Assembly (NCBI GenBank): GCA_963662155.1
Contig: OY759270.1
Span: 15,695,509 to 15,759,508, forward strand
Origin: Lamellibrachia columna
Lineage: Eukaryota > Annelida > Polychaeta > Sabellida > Siboglinidae
Length of the DNA stretch: 64,000 nucleotides
Direction: 5' to 3'
The notes under the pieces were generated by a model, which saw only the letters and a program-made list of their open reading frames with translations, did no database searches and had not been told where the DNA came from. Shown one piece after another: positions 1 through 12,940 of this stretch. Each line of letters starts with the position of its first letter. Positions within the stretch are counted from its first letter, which is position 1. Both the position numbers and the translations under genes were made by a program.

Positions 1-600
1 ATGTAGTAGACATCATCGAGTCATCACGGAGACAGTCGATATCTTAATTACAACGTTCTTAGGGACCTACACGTAGAGTCTAGTCTAAAGGGGTAACTCG
101 ACGCGAATTCCCGCGGCTATCGATAAGAGAAGTCGAATGTATGAATACTAATCCGCACCGCAGGAAATACTTGAAATGCGCTCTCGCGTATCGATAGAAC
201 CGCTCACGCGTGTCGACAAAAACCACCTTGTTGGACATGCCCGCGGAATGTCGTTTGTGTTTCGGTGCATTCCTACTAATTGTTCGCATCGCTACCCTGC
301 CGATGGCCGTATACGCTATGATCAGGACAAGACTGTATTCACGTTGACCTGTCTACAACTCGATACCTTGCTAATCTCACGAAGCTCCTGGGCAAAACAA
401 ATACATGAAAGACGCCGCTGTTGTTTGCCGGTTAGATATGCATGCCAATGAGCGCCGTCATGCGGAACTAACGCCGAACTAATTTGTGCCCCCGAAAATG
501 GTGTCACCTTCCGTGTAAACTGATATGGTGTCATTAGGCGAATTATTGTTAGCGGACTTTGTTTTCCAGTCTGACCGACAGCAGGCCGACTGGAAGGTCA
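1..600. other. Unassigned unique DNA
   Basis: This stretch is less AT-rich than most of the window and holds short open frames on both strands (for example 176-451 plus and 322-534 minus). They overlap each other, have no recognisable domain and no clear splice or start context. I see no gene, RNA or repeat that I can support here. Confidence 0.4.
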
Positions 601-689
601 ATGCAAGTACCGAATAAACGTAGGGAGTGCGTTCGTTTGTTCGTTCGTTTGTTCGTTTGCTCGCTCACGCATGCCCATCACACCAAAAT

Positions 690-1105
690 TTGGGTGCGCC
701 AATTCAAATTCAAATTACGCAATTGGAATTGATATTTTATTTTTAAATGTAATACGAATTGGCGAAAATGTAATTGGTATTTTCAATTATTTTTTCAATT
801 ACATCATGTAACTTTTTAACTCAAATTATTGACTACAGATAATAAATAAAATATAATATGTTGCGTATAATCATATAATTAAAATTTGTTTGCCATGATT
901 ATCATAATAATTATGCAGAAATTAAATAAAAATTTAACTAAATTAGATGTCATTTTTGACGTTGAGTATATGTCTATGATTGCAATGTTCACATTCTTTT
1001 ATTTCGATATGTAATTTACGATTGGAAATTGAATTGCTATTTTGTATTTGTTATCGGGTTGTAATTGGAACCGGAATTGTAATTGATGTAATGTAATTGA
1101 CCCCA
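690..1105. mobile_element. AATTG-rich MITE-like element, copy 1
   Basis: Both ends of this 0.4-kb AT-rich block are dense in AATTG/CAATT motifs. The right end, read on the minus strand, begins TGGGGTCAATTACATTACAT, and the left end begins TTGGGTGCGCCAATTCAAAT, which suggests imperfect inverted ends. The interior has no coding potential. A diverged second copy lies at about 9060-9360; both share a stretch matching ATATCGAAATAA followed by a CATATACATA-like motif at similar spacing. Dispersed copies with coding-free interiors suit a non-autonomous DNA transposon, possibly hAT-like. The superfamily is a guess and the borders are approximate. Confidence 0.5.
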
Positions 1106-1566
1106 AGTCTGCATAACATATTGTGTGCAACGCCCAGAGGTTGTATCCGAATGATGTAGAATTATCTGCATTGATCCATGTTAACGAGATTTTCCTTCGT
1201 CTGTATATGCAGTGGTCGTATTAGAAGGGTGGACTCTCATGAGGTGGAGTGTGCCGTCTGGTGTTACAGGGTTTCACAATGCAGCGGAGCATGTGCTTTG
1301 CATTCACAGTTTAATGTAACAATATATCTAAAATGTATAACTAATATAAAGGAAAAACATACTGAAACCGTACTTAATCTAAGCTTTGAAACAAGTTTGT
1401 AAATCAGTGAACAATGATATACACTGTACGTACAACTGCGTACACAAAGTGCATAAATTAGTACGAACGCACGCACGTACGTACTCAATTATGGTACTTA
1501 CGTACGCATGCTTGTTTGGTCTACATATGTACGTATGTATTTGGTTATTGTTAATATTGGTTCCAG

Positions 1567-1717
<151 letters not shown>

Positions 1718-3720
1718 GTTGTTTGCCTTCCAACAACGTCTGTATTGAAGTTATACACATCGTAGCAGGCTCTATGCATGCGTTATTTCATGTTTTCACA
1801 TTTATAGTCGGAAATGTTTCGCTGTTGCAAAATGCCCATTACATTAGATAATGCTTGAGTAGCGCGTAATCGTCTTTTAGTTACGATAACATATTTTGTA
1901 CAATATCCGACAATATTTCATGTTTGAGCATTATCATGTGGTGTCGATCTAACTTGGCATCACTTAGCTTTCCGCCAAACAAATCTCAAGCAGACGACAT
2001 TTCCTTTGATCGACTAAGACGGCGCCCTGGTACAAGGATATGGAATCCTGGTGCTTCGATAAAAACCCGATTGCCGCTCTACAAGATAAGTTTTGAGGAA
2101 AACCGCAGGTCATGTAAGATATGCCAGACGTTACACAAAATGTGTAGGTTAATAATACACGAACGACTAGAATAACCCAGGATGTTCATTCACCTTCCAA
2201 ATTCGTCCATATATTAGGTCGATCGGGAAGGGACGCCATTCTTATATACTTACCGGTCTATTCCTATCGGGGCATTAAGGTAATTCGCGAAAATAGCAAA
2301 CGCACACGTGCCGCCATTGATGTGATGAAATAAATGAAATAAACAAACCTTACAAACCGTTAGCAAAGAGAATATAAACGTTCTTACAGCGAGTCAACTT
2401 TCCTTGATCCCATTTCCCCATAACTCTTACTGGGGAATGCTCCTCAACACATAACTTTGACACAATAATACGAAGTGTGCGCTCGTTGAGTTCCCGAGTT
2501 GTCGTGACGTCATAGTAGTGATGCGTCATCGACGCGATCACCGGAAGTTACATTCGCACCAAACTAGACTTCAGCATTCAATCTTCGAAGCAGTGTTTAC
2601 CTTTTTTCTGGGAGAACTGTAAGTGAAAATATTCATAAAGCGAAATGCTGAGAATTAATTATCAGTCTCATCATTAATGATGTCACTGGTAGTCATGACG
2701 CGACACAAATAGCCGGAAGTTCAGTTCAGGAAGTTGCAGATGAGCGGAGACGTCACTGCGTACTGTTTTTCTCACAAGTCAAATGCACGATGTTTTGTTA
2801 ATTACATAACGGGTTTTGTGTATTTCTTTTGACAAACCAAGTTGGACAGGTCACTTTGTCTTACCGGGGAATATTTTATGGGTATATGTTAAGTATGTAT
2901 TGAGCCCCTTCGGCCCCCTAATATTTCACTGCTTCCGACGTCATTGATTAACTTAATAAATATATATAAGTAACCAACAGCCATGGAACGAGTGAATTGC
3001 CGAGGAAAGCGAGAGTGTTTCTAGAGAATTAGGGCTAGCATAAATTATACACAAGCTCAACGTTCCACAATTCCAGCAGTTTTCTAGTCAGTCGCATTTC
3101 TAACCAAAACAAAGTCACCCGATGTGTTTTCATCGAAAACGGTTTAAGGTGCAACGTCTGATTGATTTGATCAGAAAATCATGTCATGTAGTATACCCTA
3201 TGTCTATTATAACATACTATTCACTCATATATGCTTCAGTGAACCACAGTTTTTATATAAGTTTACCGATATATATTTGTGAATATCGACCTTGCCGCTC
3301 CGCTTGCAAAGCAAATATATACCCTGACCGAAACATTAAATATAAGCAGAGAACCGTCAGATGATATTAAAACTACTATGATTCATTAAGCACTTTTGGG
3401 CGGTCAAGATATAACTATATCGTTTATGATATTTACTGGTCAGGCTTTGTACAAACCTGTGTGAACGGACCATCGGCCGGAGGGGAAACGTTTGAGCAAA
3501 TTCCAGTCGCGTTTAGTGACCACTGAAATCGTGACTGACACGATTGAAACAGTAATTCTAGAACTCGGGCGATGAAACGTGCATACTTACTCGGCAGTAG
3601 GCCAAAGCAGCACGTGAAAGGCTAGGACACATGGCGAAAGAATCTTCAGCTAAAATGAAATATCTATCTTGTGTAGCTATAATAGCCCCAGTTAGGCCGT
3701 TGACGTCTCCGCACAATCTC
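1718..3720. other. Intergenic DNA, no gene recognised
   Basis: The short frames here (for example 1924-2175 and 3122-3364 plus) have no domain similarity I can recognise and no splice context. The only feature of note is the cluster of regulatory-type motifs at 2505-2760, listed separately. Confidence 0.4.
2505..2760. promoter_or_regulatory. Possible promoter: CRE-like and ETS-like motifs
   Basis: A perfect CRE palindrome TGACGTCA sits at 2505-2512. ETS-type CCGGAAGT motifs occur at 2541-2548 and 2713-2720 in the same orientation, and a further GACGTCAC lies near 2750. A GTAAGT splice-donor-like sequence at about 2620 could end a short non-coding first exon on the plus strand. CRE and ETS pairs are common in animal housekeeping promoters, but no coding exon is attached to this one, so the call rests on motif clustering alone. 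Confidence 0.25.
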
Positions 3721-3725
3721 TCTAA

Positions 3726-4109
3726 TCACTTCGAGTTCACTATCTTTCCAATACTTGATGTTGTCAATCCATCCCATTTTGCTTCTGCCTCTTCGGTTTT
3801 CCAGATAGTCCTCCTTCCACACTGGTACCAGACTCTCTGGTCTTCTTTTCCAATGGCCTTGCTTAGCCAGATTTCTTCTTTTAATGAAACATAGCAGACC
3901 TTCTTCCTTAGCTTATATTTATCTAACTGAAAGTGTTCAGTTGAATAAATATAATAATACATTATATATATATATATATATATATATAAATGTAATACAA
4001 AATAGTTTGTAAACGTAACCAATGTGCTGACTACCTGAACTCGGAGTTCGTAATGACATTGTAAGTCAGCCGTTGGTAAGTGGAATCGCGGTCTTCCACG
4101 ACCATGCAT
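3726..4109 (-). other. Unrecognised open frame of 127 codons
   Basis: An open frame on the minus strand, charged in its C-terminal half and interrupted in the middle by the in-frame (TA)n run at 3963-3989, which translates as alternating Tyr/Ile. I recognise no domain. The microsatellite inside it makes a conserved protein unlikely. It may be a piece of a decayed mobile element or chance. Confidence 0.15.
3963..3989. repeat. (TA)n microsatellite, 27 bp
   Basis: Short pure alternating TA run inside intergenic DNA. Confidence 0.9.
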
Positions 4110-5570
4110 GTAATAACGCCTAGATTTACATTTATGTCGTCCATTAGCATTTTGTGGTACAGAAACGCTTTTACTGCTGAGGTCGCTGATTTCTGAAACC
4201 TAAACATGTGCTTTTCAAGTGCAGGTCTTAGGCCTTAAAATAACATTTCTCGCAAAGAATTTGTCACAGAGCCGTAACAGTACAAAGTAACGGGTGACGC
4301 AGTGACACGCTATCAAGAAGAACTAGGCCAAAGCTTGGCTACTAGTAGAACCATGAGTCCAGTGTCCAGAACTTCAGAGGAAAAAGAAACAGGATAGACC
4401 CTATGTTATAACGTTTACACTGTTAACTAGTACTGCACCATTCAAACGCTACCTGGTGTTTGTGATATTTTTCATTTAAATGAAAATTATGTTGAAGTGT
4501 TTTAAAACCTAAGTATTTGAATAGTGGATTTTTATGAAAAGTACACGTGTCATGTTTGTGCGCGTGTAGCAGTCCTGTTAAAACTTATGAAATCTAACAC
4601 GCCCCGCAGATCTTTATCCCGTGTTATATAAAACTGGTCAGCATTTATACGTTCACATCAATTGATCGTAGGCTCCAAAAATATACACGTTTCTAAACTA
4701 ACATTTAAATTGATGTGATTCCAGGAATTTCACAAAAACTCGGGATACACACCAGAAACTAAATAACGGTTATCAACCGGAATTCTTTATGGGCAGCTTC
4801 GATGTCACCCATTGAAGAAATATACAATGATATATGAGACATAAATAACCGTTTCCTTCTGAGTGTCTTACCCCGCTGCGCGATATGTGGAAATCCGACA
4901 CTGCTTGGGTCGTGTGAAGCGTCTCCCCTTCAGACCCCCCACCGGGAAATCCATCAAGAGAAATACCTCATCCCGCACCGGGATAACTTCAAAGGATATG
5001 CGCCTAATACAGTTGTACATTCATCGACAAGCTGTCACGAAAAAAAATTACATTAACCATGTATTTACGCCTAAGCTGCCGATAGCCCATAAAACTGATA
5101 GTTGACACCGCATCAGTCGTATAACTACGTCATCGACGATTACATTCCCATTAATAAATAACCGTGTTTATGCAGATGTCAAATGCAATACGATCTGAAG
5201 TACGCAGACGCCCTGCGATACAGTGACACAGTAGTGTGCTTAATTCCAACAAAACGCGCATACTACCGACTTCAGCGTGTTGGTATAGGCGTACATTTCA
5301 CCTGTTTATTTTCTCAGTGGAGCAAGACTTCAGAACCAATTTAAGCTCACAGAAGACATGGCCAGAGGCATGGCAAGCTAATGGCAACGACTAAATGTGA
5401 CATCTAGCTTGTCATTTATGTTTCTACCGACATTAACTAACTCCGTATCATTATCGGAAGACGGATATTTCTCGTGCCGCGTTTTCAGTATACAATTATC
5501 AGAACTTTTGCTTAGATCATTACAGTGTTTTGCTCTTTTACAAACTTTATTATATTTAATTTTATAACAG
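4110..5570. other. Intergenic DNA, nothing recognised
   Basis: There are scattered short frames only (for example 4863-5105 plus), with no domain, splice or repeat signal that I can support. Confidence 0.4.
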
Positions 5571-5572
5571 TA

Positions 5573-6160
<588 letters not shown>

Positions 6161-6162
6161 TT

Positions 6163-6425
<263 letters not shown>

Positions 6426-7880
6426 TAGTTTACACCAAGGGAAAGGGTATAATTTTGTGTAACTTGTCGAATGTGACTTCAGCCCAGTGAAAAGGGAAAA
6501 CAAATTTCCATCCGCTCAACGTTAAAAAGTATATATTTTGGTATAAGTCTAAATGCGTGAGGGGGCTCAGTTCGAAAAAAATATTCTCAATGATAGCATA
6601 CCGGCAATGTAATGAGTGCCCCGTGGCTATATGCGGAATTATATGTGTACTTCTACAGTCGACGTCCAAACTTACCACAGCAATAGTTTGACGATGAGAC
6701 GTTGTTGCGCTGTGACGTCGCATCGCCGTTTACGTTATACGACGCGTTTTCGCGACACGGCTGATAATAGATAACATAATAACTGGAAATAAAATGACTG
6801 ATGTACAATTGGCCTGATACATTTACCACAACGACAAGATTATCAAGAATATGCGAGTTTTTCTCACTTGCCCTATAAAGCGAAAAAATTATGGTTTTGG
6901 GGGCTATGCGCCTAATAGAGATAAATAAAAACCAGCCACATGCCACGACAATCAAGAATATCACGTCTTTGGTTAAGTCAAAATGTGTTCAAAAAGTGGG
7001 AGATTCCGTTCTGGTTGACTGAAGATTGGCATGTTACTCAGCGCGAACAATAAGCGCATGTGCAGTTCTATGAAATCGGGGTAACTGAGACTGAGGCTGG
7101 TATACACAGAACCAACGCAAAGTCTCAAACAGACGTGTTAGTTTGTCAGAAAGAGGACTAGTTTAGTAAACAAAGGCCAAAATATGTTACAAAAGTTGAG
7201 TTTGGACGCAAACAGCAGGGCTATATGCTATTGGCAAGTATAGGAATAGGTGTATACAAACATATTTTCATTTGGCGAGCAAATATTGCCAGAATACCGT
7301 ACACGAGGCGTAGTGCTATATAACAGTATGCCGCGGCTTATGAAATTAAGTTCCGGTGTGTTCAACAATGTTTTCCTATAAACCATTGGCGTGATATTTT
7401 TAATTGTAGTTACAAATGGTGAAAAAAACATGCCTTTTGTTTCCCTTTAAAACGTTTTAAAATGTTTGAAACTGCGAGAGCGTGATAAAAAGTGACACAC
7501 AATATAAAAACCTGTCTAGCAGAGGGCGCATGACACCCGGGGCGTGGCTAAAATAGCAATCACGTTAACAGGTTCGACTGTGTGGCCTCGGGCGAAACGG
7601 CTATCTCTATAACATAGTGGTGCATGCATTGGAGTACTTAAGGGAAAGCCATTGGGCCATAACCCCTTCGGCTTATTCTTTGATTTGTTTCGTATGTAAC
7701 CTATTGCGCAACTGCATTGGTAGCATGTAAACTACTGGGTGACTAAGCTTGCACACCTTTGGCCTCTCCCTTAGCGAGACCCTATATACGCCACTGGATG
7801 CAGGATTTATAAAGATGGGGTTCGTTTTTAGCTGAATAATTACGCGACGTTAGAATTATTTTTGTGACGTAGAGATAGAA
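6426..7880. other. Intergenic DNA, nothing recognised
   Basis: Short minus-strand frames at 6430-6964 overlap one another and have no recognisable domain. No splice-consistent exon or repeat family could be supported. Confidence 0.4.
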
Positions 7881-7884
7881 AGGG

Positions 7885-8115
7885 TGCGTGTGTCGAATGT
7901 TCCCTGGTGGACTGCCTAAGACAGCCCTACGCTGGAAAGCAGATGGTAGACGGAGACGGGATCGCCCCAAGGCAACGTGCAGAAGAACCGTGGCAAGAGA
8001 TGACAGCACGCAGCCTGCCATGGGATACCATCACCAAGCAGGCTGCAGACTGACAACAGTGGCGCTCTCTTGTGGAAGCTTTATATGCCACAAAGGGTAC
8101 GAAGAGGAATGAGTT
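7885..8115 (+). pseudogene. RTE-like non-LTR retrotransposon, 3' end of the reverse-transcriptase ORF
   Basis: The plus strand encodes the typical C-terminal block of endonuclease/reverse-transcriptase proteins: PKTALRWKADGRRRRDRPKA, then a CRRTV motif, then after a frameshift near 8000 WDTITKQAAD and WRSLVEALYATKGTKRNE. In the family this block is a basic GRPK..WRRTV stretch followed by A.DR..WR..V.AL.AT. Only the last 75 or so codons remain and at least one frameshift is present, so it is dead. Confidence 0.75.
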
Positions 8116-8529
8116 CGTAAACCCAACATTATTTTCACAAACTAGTCCTCCTTGGATAAAACAGGCACCCAGACCAGTTTTGGCTGCCAATGTCGGTCGG
8201 GCGAACCAATTTTGGCCGCCAATCTATCTTCATTCATCTCCCAAATGCACTCACTAGGTGGCGTGTTTGTCTCAACTGGCTCTCATCTTCCACGATTACC
8301 TTACACAGCTAGCGGTAGATCAAATGTCATGGATTTCAAATACAATGATCGCAATTGCGTGTAACACTTACCGAACGACCTTCAAATCTTGACAAATGTA
8401 ACTTTCGTAAATTCGTCGTCTACGTCTTTATACTGTACAGCTTCAAACTAATATCATATAGGAAAACTTTAATATGTTCCCAGGTCTAAAATAGTTATCA
8501 TAATACACATTATAACTAGTAATAGAAAT

Positions 8530-8668
8530 TATTTTTCAGTGCAGCGCCGATCGGCGTCGAGTTTGTTATTAAGATATAATTTATTTATTTATTATTTTAT
8601 TTATTTATTTTTCAGTGCAGCGCAGATCAGCGTCGAGTTTGTTATTAAAATATAATTTATTATTGTTG
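8530..8668. repeat. Short direct duplication, unit about 60 bp
   Basis: The block TTTTTCAGTGCAGCG..GATC.GCGTCGAGTTTGTTATTAA.ATATAATTTATT occurs twice (about 8531-8590 and 8609-8667) with few differences, separated by TTTA-rich spacer. No coding potential. Confidence 0.8.
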
Positions 8669-9059
8669 GCTCGTCTTTTTTTTGGAGTGTTTGATAGTAA
8701 GTGGCGCCATCTCGCGAACAATTTCGAAACCATGAAAGCTTGTTACTATGGACACCTATTAAGTGTCCACTGGGCACGTGCGTGGAGCCCGATGTAATTA
8801 ACCCTTTTAATACCATCACATCAAACCATTGAACTTGACGGACACGTGTCTTTCGCGAGAACTTGTAATACTAAAATGACAACGCGGAGTCGGCTGGTGC
8901 CAACGACACTGGTGTCTCTGAAAAGACAATAGTTTGTCCAATTTCATGACAATGACACGTGGCAGCATGTTGCATTGCATTCTAGGCATGTTAGCATTTT
9001 CGCAAAATTAGCCTGAAAGACGAGCGAAAAAAATAATTGAAGAGGAACTAATGAATCTA

Positions 9060-9360
9060 ACATGTTGATAATGTCGATAATTAACCACATGATATTATTA
9101 CTTATTTACACAAAATTAAATCGTTACACAGGATCATGAGATAACCAAACTTGAGATCAATTAACTAATATTGAATCCAATTCCAAGCCAATTACAGAAT
9201 GTCAATTCCAATTGCACCTTAGAAAATCAAATTCCAAAATACAAATTCCAATTATCAAATCAATATCGAAATAACATTATTTGAACAGAACAACCATATA
9301 CATATTCAACGCAAACAAATAACATTTATTTTTTAGCAGTTTCATTTGATTTCTGCATAT
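9060..9360. mobile_element. AATTG-rich MITE-like element, copy 2
   Basis: A block rich in CCAATT/AATTCC motifs, homologous in reverse orientation to the element at 690-1105. Shared landmarks are CAATTCCAATT-type motifs, then ATATCGAAATAA, then CATATACATATTCAACG. It is diverged and the ends are not clear. Confidence 0.45.
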
Positions 9361-9443
9361 TATGGAACTGGAGAACGTAAGTAGAACTGTCGTCAGTTCT
9401 ATCATTTTTATGGCAGTACATGTACAAGACGTGTAAACGTTTG

Positions 9444-10058
9444 CTTAGCTTCATACTGCAGACCCTGGGTTCGACTCGGCGTGTCTTAGCTTCATACTGC
9501 AGTCCCTGGGTTCGACTCGGCGTGTCTTAGCTTCATACTGCAGTCCCTGGGTTCGACTCGGCGTGTCTTAGCTTCATACTGCAGTCCCTGGGCTCGACTC
9601 GGCGTGTCTTAGCTTCATACTGCAGTCCCTGGGCTCGACTCGGCGTGTCTTAGCTTCATACTGCAGTCCCTGGGTTCGACTCGGCGTGTCTTAGCTTCAT
9701 ACTACAGTCCCTGGGCTCGACTCGGCGTATCTTGGCTTCATACTGCAGTCCCTGGGCTCGACTCGGCGTGTCTTAGCTTCATACTGCAGTCCCTGGGCTC
9801 GACTCGGCGTATCTTAGCTTCATACTGCAGACCCTGGGTTCGACTCGGCGTATCTTAGCTTCATACTGCAGTCCCTGGGCTCGACTCGGCGTGTCTTAGC
9901 TTCATACTGCAGTCCCTGGGCTCGACTCGGCGTATCTTAGCTTCATACTGCAGGCCCTGGGTTCGACTCGGCGTATCTTAGCTTCATACTGCAGACCCTG
10001 GGCTCGACTCGGCGTGTCTTAGCTTCATACTGCAGACCCTGGGCTCGACTCGGCGTGT
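9444..10058. repeat. 41-bp satellite, 15 tandem copies
   Basis: Strict 41-bp periodicity. Each unit contains CTTAGCTTCATACTGCAG, then a variable A/T/G, then CCCTGGG, T or C, TCGACTCGGCGT. Copies differ at only a few positions (GCAGACCC, GCAGTCCC or GCAGGCCC; GGTTCG or GGCTCG; CGTGTC or CGTATC), so the array is young or homogenised. There are no spacers of different sequence, so this is not a CRISPR-like array. A C/G-rich unit in AT-rich surroundings is distinctive. Confidence 0.97.
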
Positions 10059-10600
10059 CTTGGGGTCGTCGCATAAGTCCAAACAAATGTATCGGTGGGG
10101 GGGGGGGGTAGTCGTCCGACGTTTTGTGGGTCAAGCGAATTTCAGCACCATTGTCGCCAGCACCGCACCGACATTCTTGACCACGTTCGCAATGTGACTA
10201 TTTGCTGCGTGACTAACTTTGGTAGGAACACGCCATTACTTTCCCAATGGTAAATCAGTGTTGATGCGTGTATTAGTAAACATGCTGGCTTTCACGGGTC
10301 ACGAACTGCGTGCTATCGGGGTCATCGCAATGAGGGCCAAACATATCATACCACTGAAGACTCTGCAGACGCTTAGGTCGCTAAATATTTGTTCCGTCGC
10401 AAAAAAATCATCGCGAAAACACAGCGGGAATAAACCACTTTTGCTAGATCCCGTCCGCTATTACATTTCATAGAAACGTTCCTAAAGCTACACTCTCTGG
10501 CGCCAATTGTGTTAACACCGACAATATTATACGTGTACCGTTGGTGTCATCATCATCATCTGGTCAAAGTGAACCTGGCATAGAAGCCAGAGTAAGACAC
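10059..10600. other. Unassigned DNA between satellite and retroelement
   Basis: Holds a poly-G run near 10096-10108 and a short frame at 10219-10473 without a recognisable domain. A short (CAT)n run lies near 10549. Confidence 0.4.
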
Positions 10601-12715
10601 TTGCAATCTCCGATCACATTCTTGAAAACGATTTAGATATAATGGCGCTATGTGGATAAGCCATCGACCGACGCTTTTGTGAGAAACGATCTTACACCCA
10701 CTGGATATGCTATAAAACACATCCCGTCCGACTGGTAAAGGTGGTGGTATGGCTATTATCTATAAATCTGGACTAAACATACGCAAACGGACCATTGAAG
10801 TGTTTCGCACATTTGAACACATCGACTGAAGACCTGCAAGTCATATATGCGCATTGTTGTCATGTACCGCCCGCCGCCATATGCGAAAAGCGGTTTAACA
10901 ACATCTGCTTTCTTTGGAAAATGAAGTCGCTTCATTGACCAACACTGGTCCACTCATTATCATTTGAGACCGAAACTTCCACCTCGATGACAAATCTGAC
11001 GCAACACGGCTCATACGTTCTCTGGACTCGACAGGTATGGAGATGCACGTACACGGATCCACATATAGAAAAGGACACACGCTGGACGTGCTGTTGACAC
11101 ATTGCATGGACGAATATCTCGTTCGTAATGTCGCGAACACAGACATGGGAATATCTGACCACTCTGCCATAAAGTTCACCATCAGTGCTGCTCGATGGCG
11201 CGCTGTTCTGAAAGTAAAGTATCGAAAGCTACGCGCAATAAATGCCGATATCATTCGACAAGATATCCATGTGCTTCGCCTTGAAGATCTCGAATCATTA
11301 AGTGTAGATGAACTGGTCAACCATTACGATGCTACTCTCGTGAATCTTGTTGAAACCCATGCTCCTTTGCTCGAAACGAACGTCCGAATGAGACCAGACA
11401 CAGCCTGGTATAACGATGATCTGCGTGACGCCAAACAAGAAAGTGGAAGGCGTGAACGTACATGGCGGAAATCCAAGCTGGAAATTCATAAGCAAATGTT
11501 TCGTGAACAATGCAAGATGTTGAATGACTGTTACATGCTAAGACTACTTTCTATTCCAAAAAAATCCGGGCCATTGGAAAAGACCAGAACAAAGCTGTTT
11601 GCTGCCGCGAACACTCTTCTTAACAGAAATAAAGCTTCCCACACACGAGTCACATTCCAAGTTGGCCGCGAACACTCTTCTTAACAGAAATAAAGCTTCC
11701 CACACACGAGTCACATTCCAAGTTGGCCGAGAACACTCTTCTTAACAGAAATAAAGCTTCCCACACACGAGTCACATTCCAAGTTGGCCGAGAACACTCT
11801 TCTTAACAGAAATAAAGCTTCCCACACACGAGTCACATTCAAAGTTGGCCGAGAAATTTGCAACGTTCTTCGACGAAAAGATAAGATAAGATAAGCCGTA
11901 TCCGCAGCGATTTGTCCAGTAATACTGTGCCACAACTTGATCACGTGTTAGACAACAACAACTACTGCACATGTGACCCAGCTCTTACTTGGCTAATGAG
12001 AGAATCGATCAATGAACTCCTTCCAATTTTGTCACGCATAATTGTGCAATCAATTCTGTCGTCTGTTGTTCCCGATCAATATAAGACCGGTCACATATCG
12101 CCATTAATATAGAAGATTGGACTAAATACAGAATTGGTGCAAAATTATCAACCTGTCTCAAATCCGGCATTTGTCTCTAAAGTGATTGAGCGCGTTGTAG
12201 CAAAACAGCTAAGCGACCACATGCACGAGAATGATGTGCACGAGCAGTTTCAATCGGCGTTTCAATGCTATTTTTAACACTTTTATATGTAATTAGATTA
12301 TATGAAATTATTTGTTTAATGTAATTTTACTATATTACTTTGTATATATTATTATACTCCAGTACAGCACGTTGAAAATTTTTTTAAATTGCGCTTTATA
12401 AAATTTTTTTTTTTATTATTATTATATGTTCTGGTGATCTCACGCCTAGATGACGGGAACGCGGTAATATTATACAGAATCCCTGATTCATATCTGCATA
12501 AACTTCAGATGGTGCAGAACTCAGTAGCGCGTCTCATCACTGGAACCCGCAATGGAGAACACATCTCTCCAGTTTTGGTTGCGACTCTTTGGCTACTTAT
12601 TCGTCCACGTATTGAATTTAAGCTTCTGTTGCTGGTTTATTGCACGTCGGCCCGATCACTGAGGTACGCCGACCAGAGCTTGTTAACTGTTCCGTGATAA
12701 AACCTTAAACGCTAT
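10600..12715 (+). pseudogene. CR1/Rex1-like non-LTR retrotransposon, decayed endonuclease plus reverse transcriptase
   Basis: Across broken frames the plus strand reads in element order. First comes the apurinic-type endonuclease: ENDLDIMALC near 10625, GGGMAIIYKSGLNIRKRT near 10740, VIYRPPP-like near 10860. The catalytic-end motif GISDHSAIKF lies within the open frame 11037-11684, followed by the linker. After the 61-bp tandem array come RT motif 2a remnants (NYQPVSNPAFVSKVIERVVA, about 12145-12205) and the C-terminal block (LPDSYLHKLQ-like, SVARLITGTRNGEHISPVL, about 12475-12585). The RT centre with the YADD/FADD box is absent: about 12280-12400 is AT-rich filler. Multiple stops and frameshifts make it inactive. 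Confidence 0.8.
11610..11853. repeat. 61-bp tandem repeat, 4 copies, inside the retrotransposon
   Basis: Units start at 11610, 11671, 11732 and 11793 and are nearly identical. The unit begins AACACTCTTCTTAACAGAAA and ends AAGTTGGCCGAG. The first unit is the retrotransposon's own coding sequence (linker after the endonuclease), so the array arose by local duplication inside the element. Since 61 is not a multiple of 3, each added unit shifts the reading frame, which would have disabled the protein. Confidence 0.95.
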
Positions 12716-12940
12716 GGACGCAAGGCAGTGCTAAAGACACGGTATAAATGCATCATTTATTGTTTTTGTCTCCTGCTGATCTGATGTATACTGACTTTTT
12801 GTATGCGTAAGCAATAACATGTAATGTGTTGTATTTATCTCCTGCTTGTGTTTATATCTGCAATCATCCTACATGTGAATCGTGCAATAATTTTTTATAA
12901 TTTCAAGATTTAGCTTGTACTAATCCGTTCGCTGATAACA
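12716..12940. other. 3' flank of the CR1/Rex1-like element
   Basis: AT-rich sequence with a TATAAATGCATCATTTATTG-like stretch near 12744, probably the 3' UTR of the preceding element or flanking DNA. Nothing else seen. Confidence 0.35.

Noticed and set aside
176..451. 91-codon plus-strand frame at the window start
   Set aside because: Overlaps equally long frames on the other strand, no recognisable motif.
9444..10058. CRISPR-like array
   Set aside because: Units are contiguous with no unique spacers and the genome is animal. The same applies to the 25-, 32- and 36-bp arrays.
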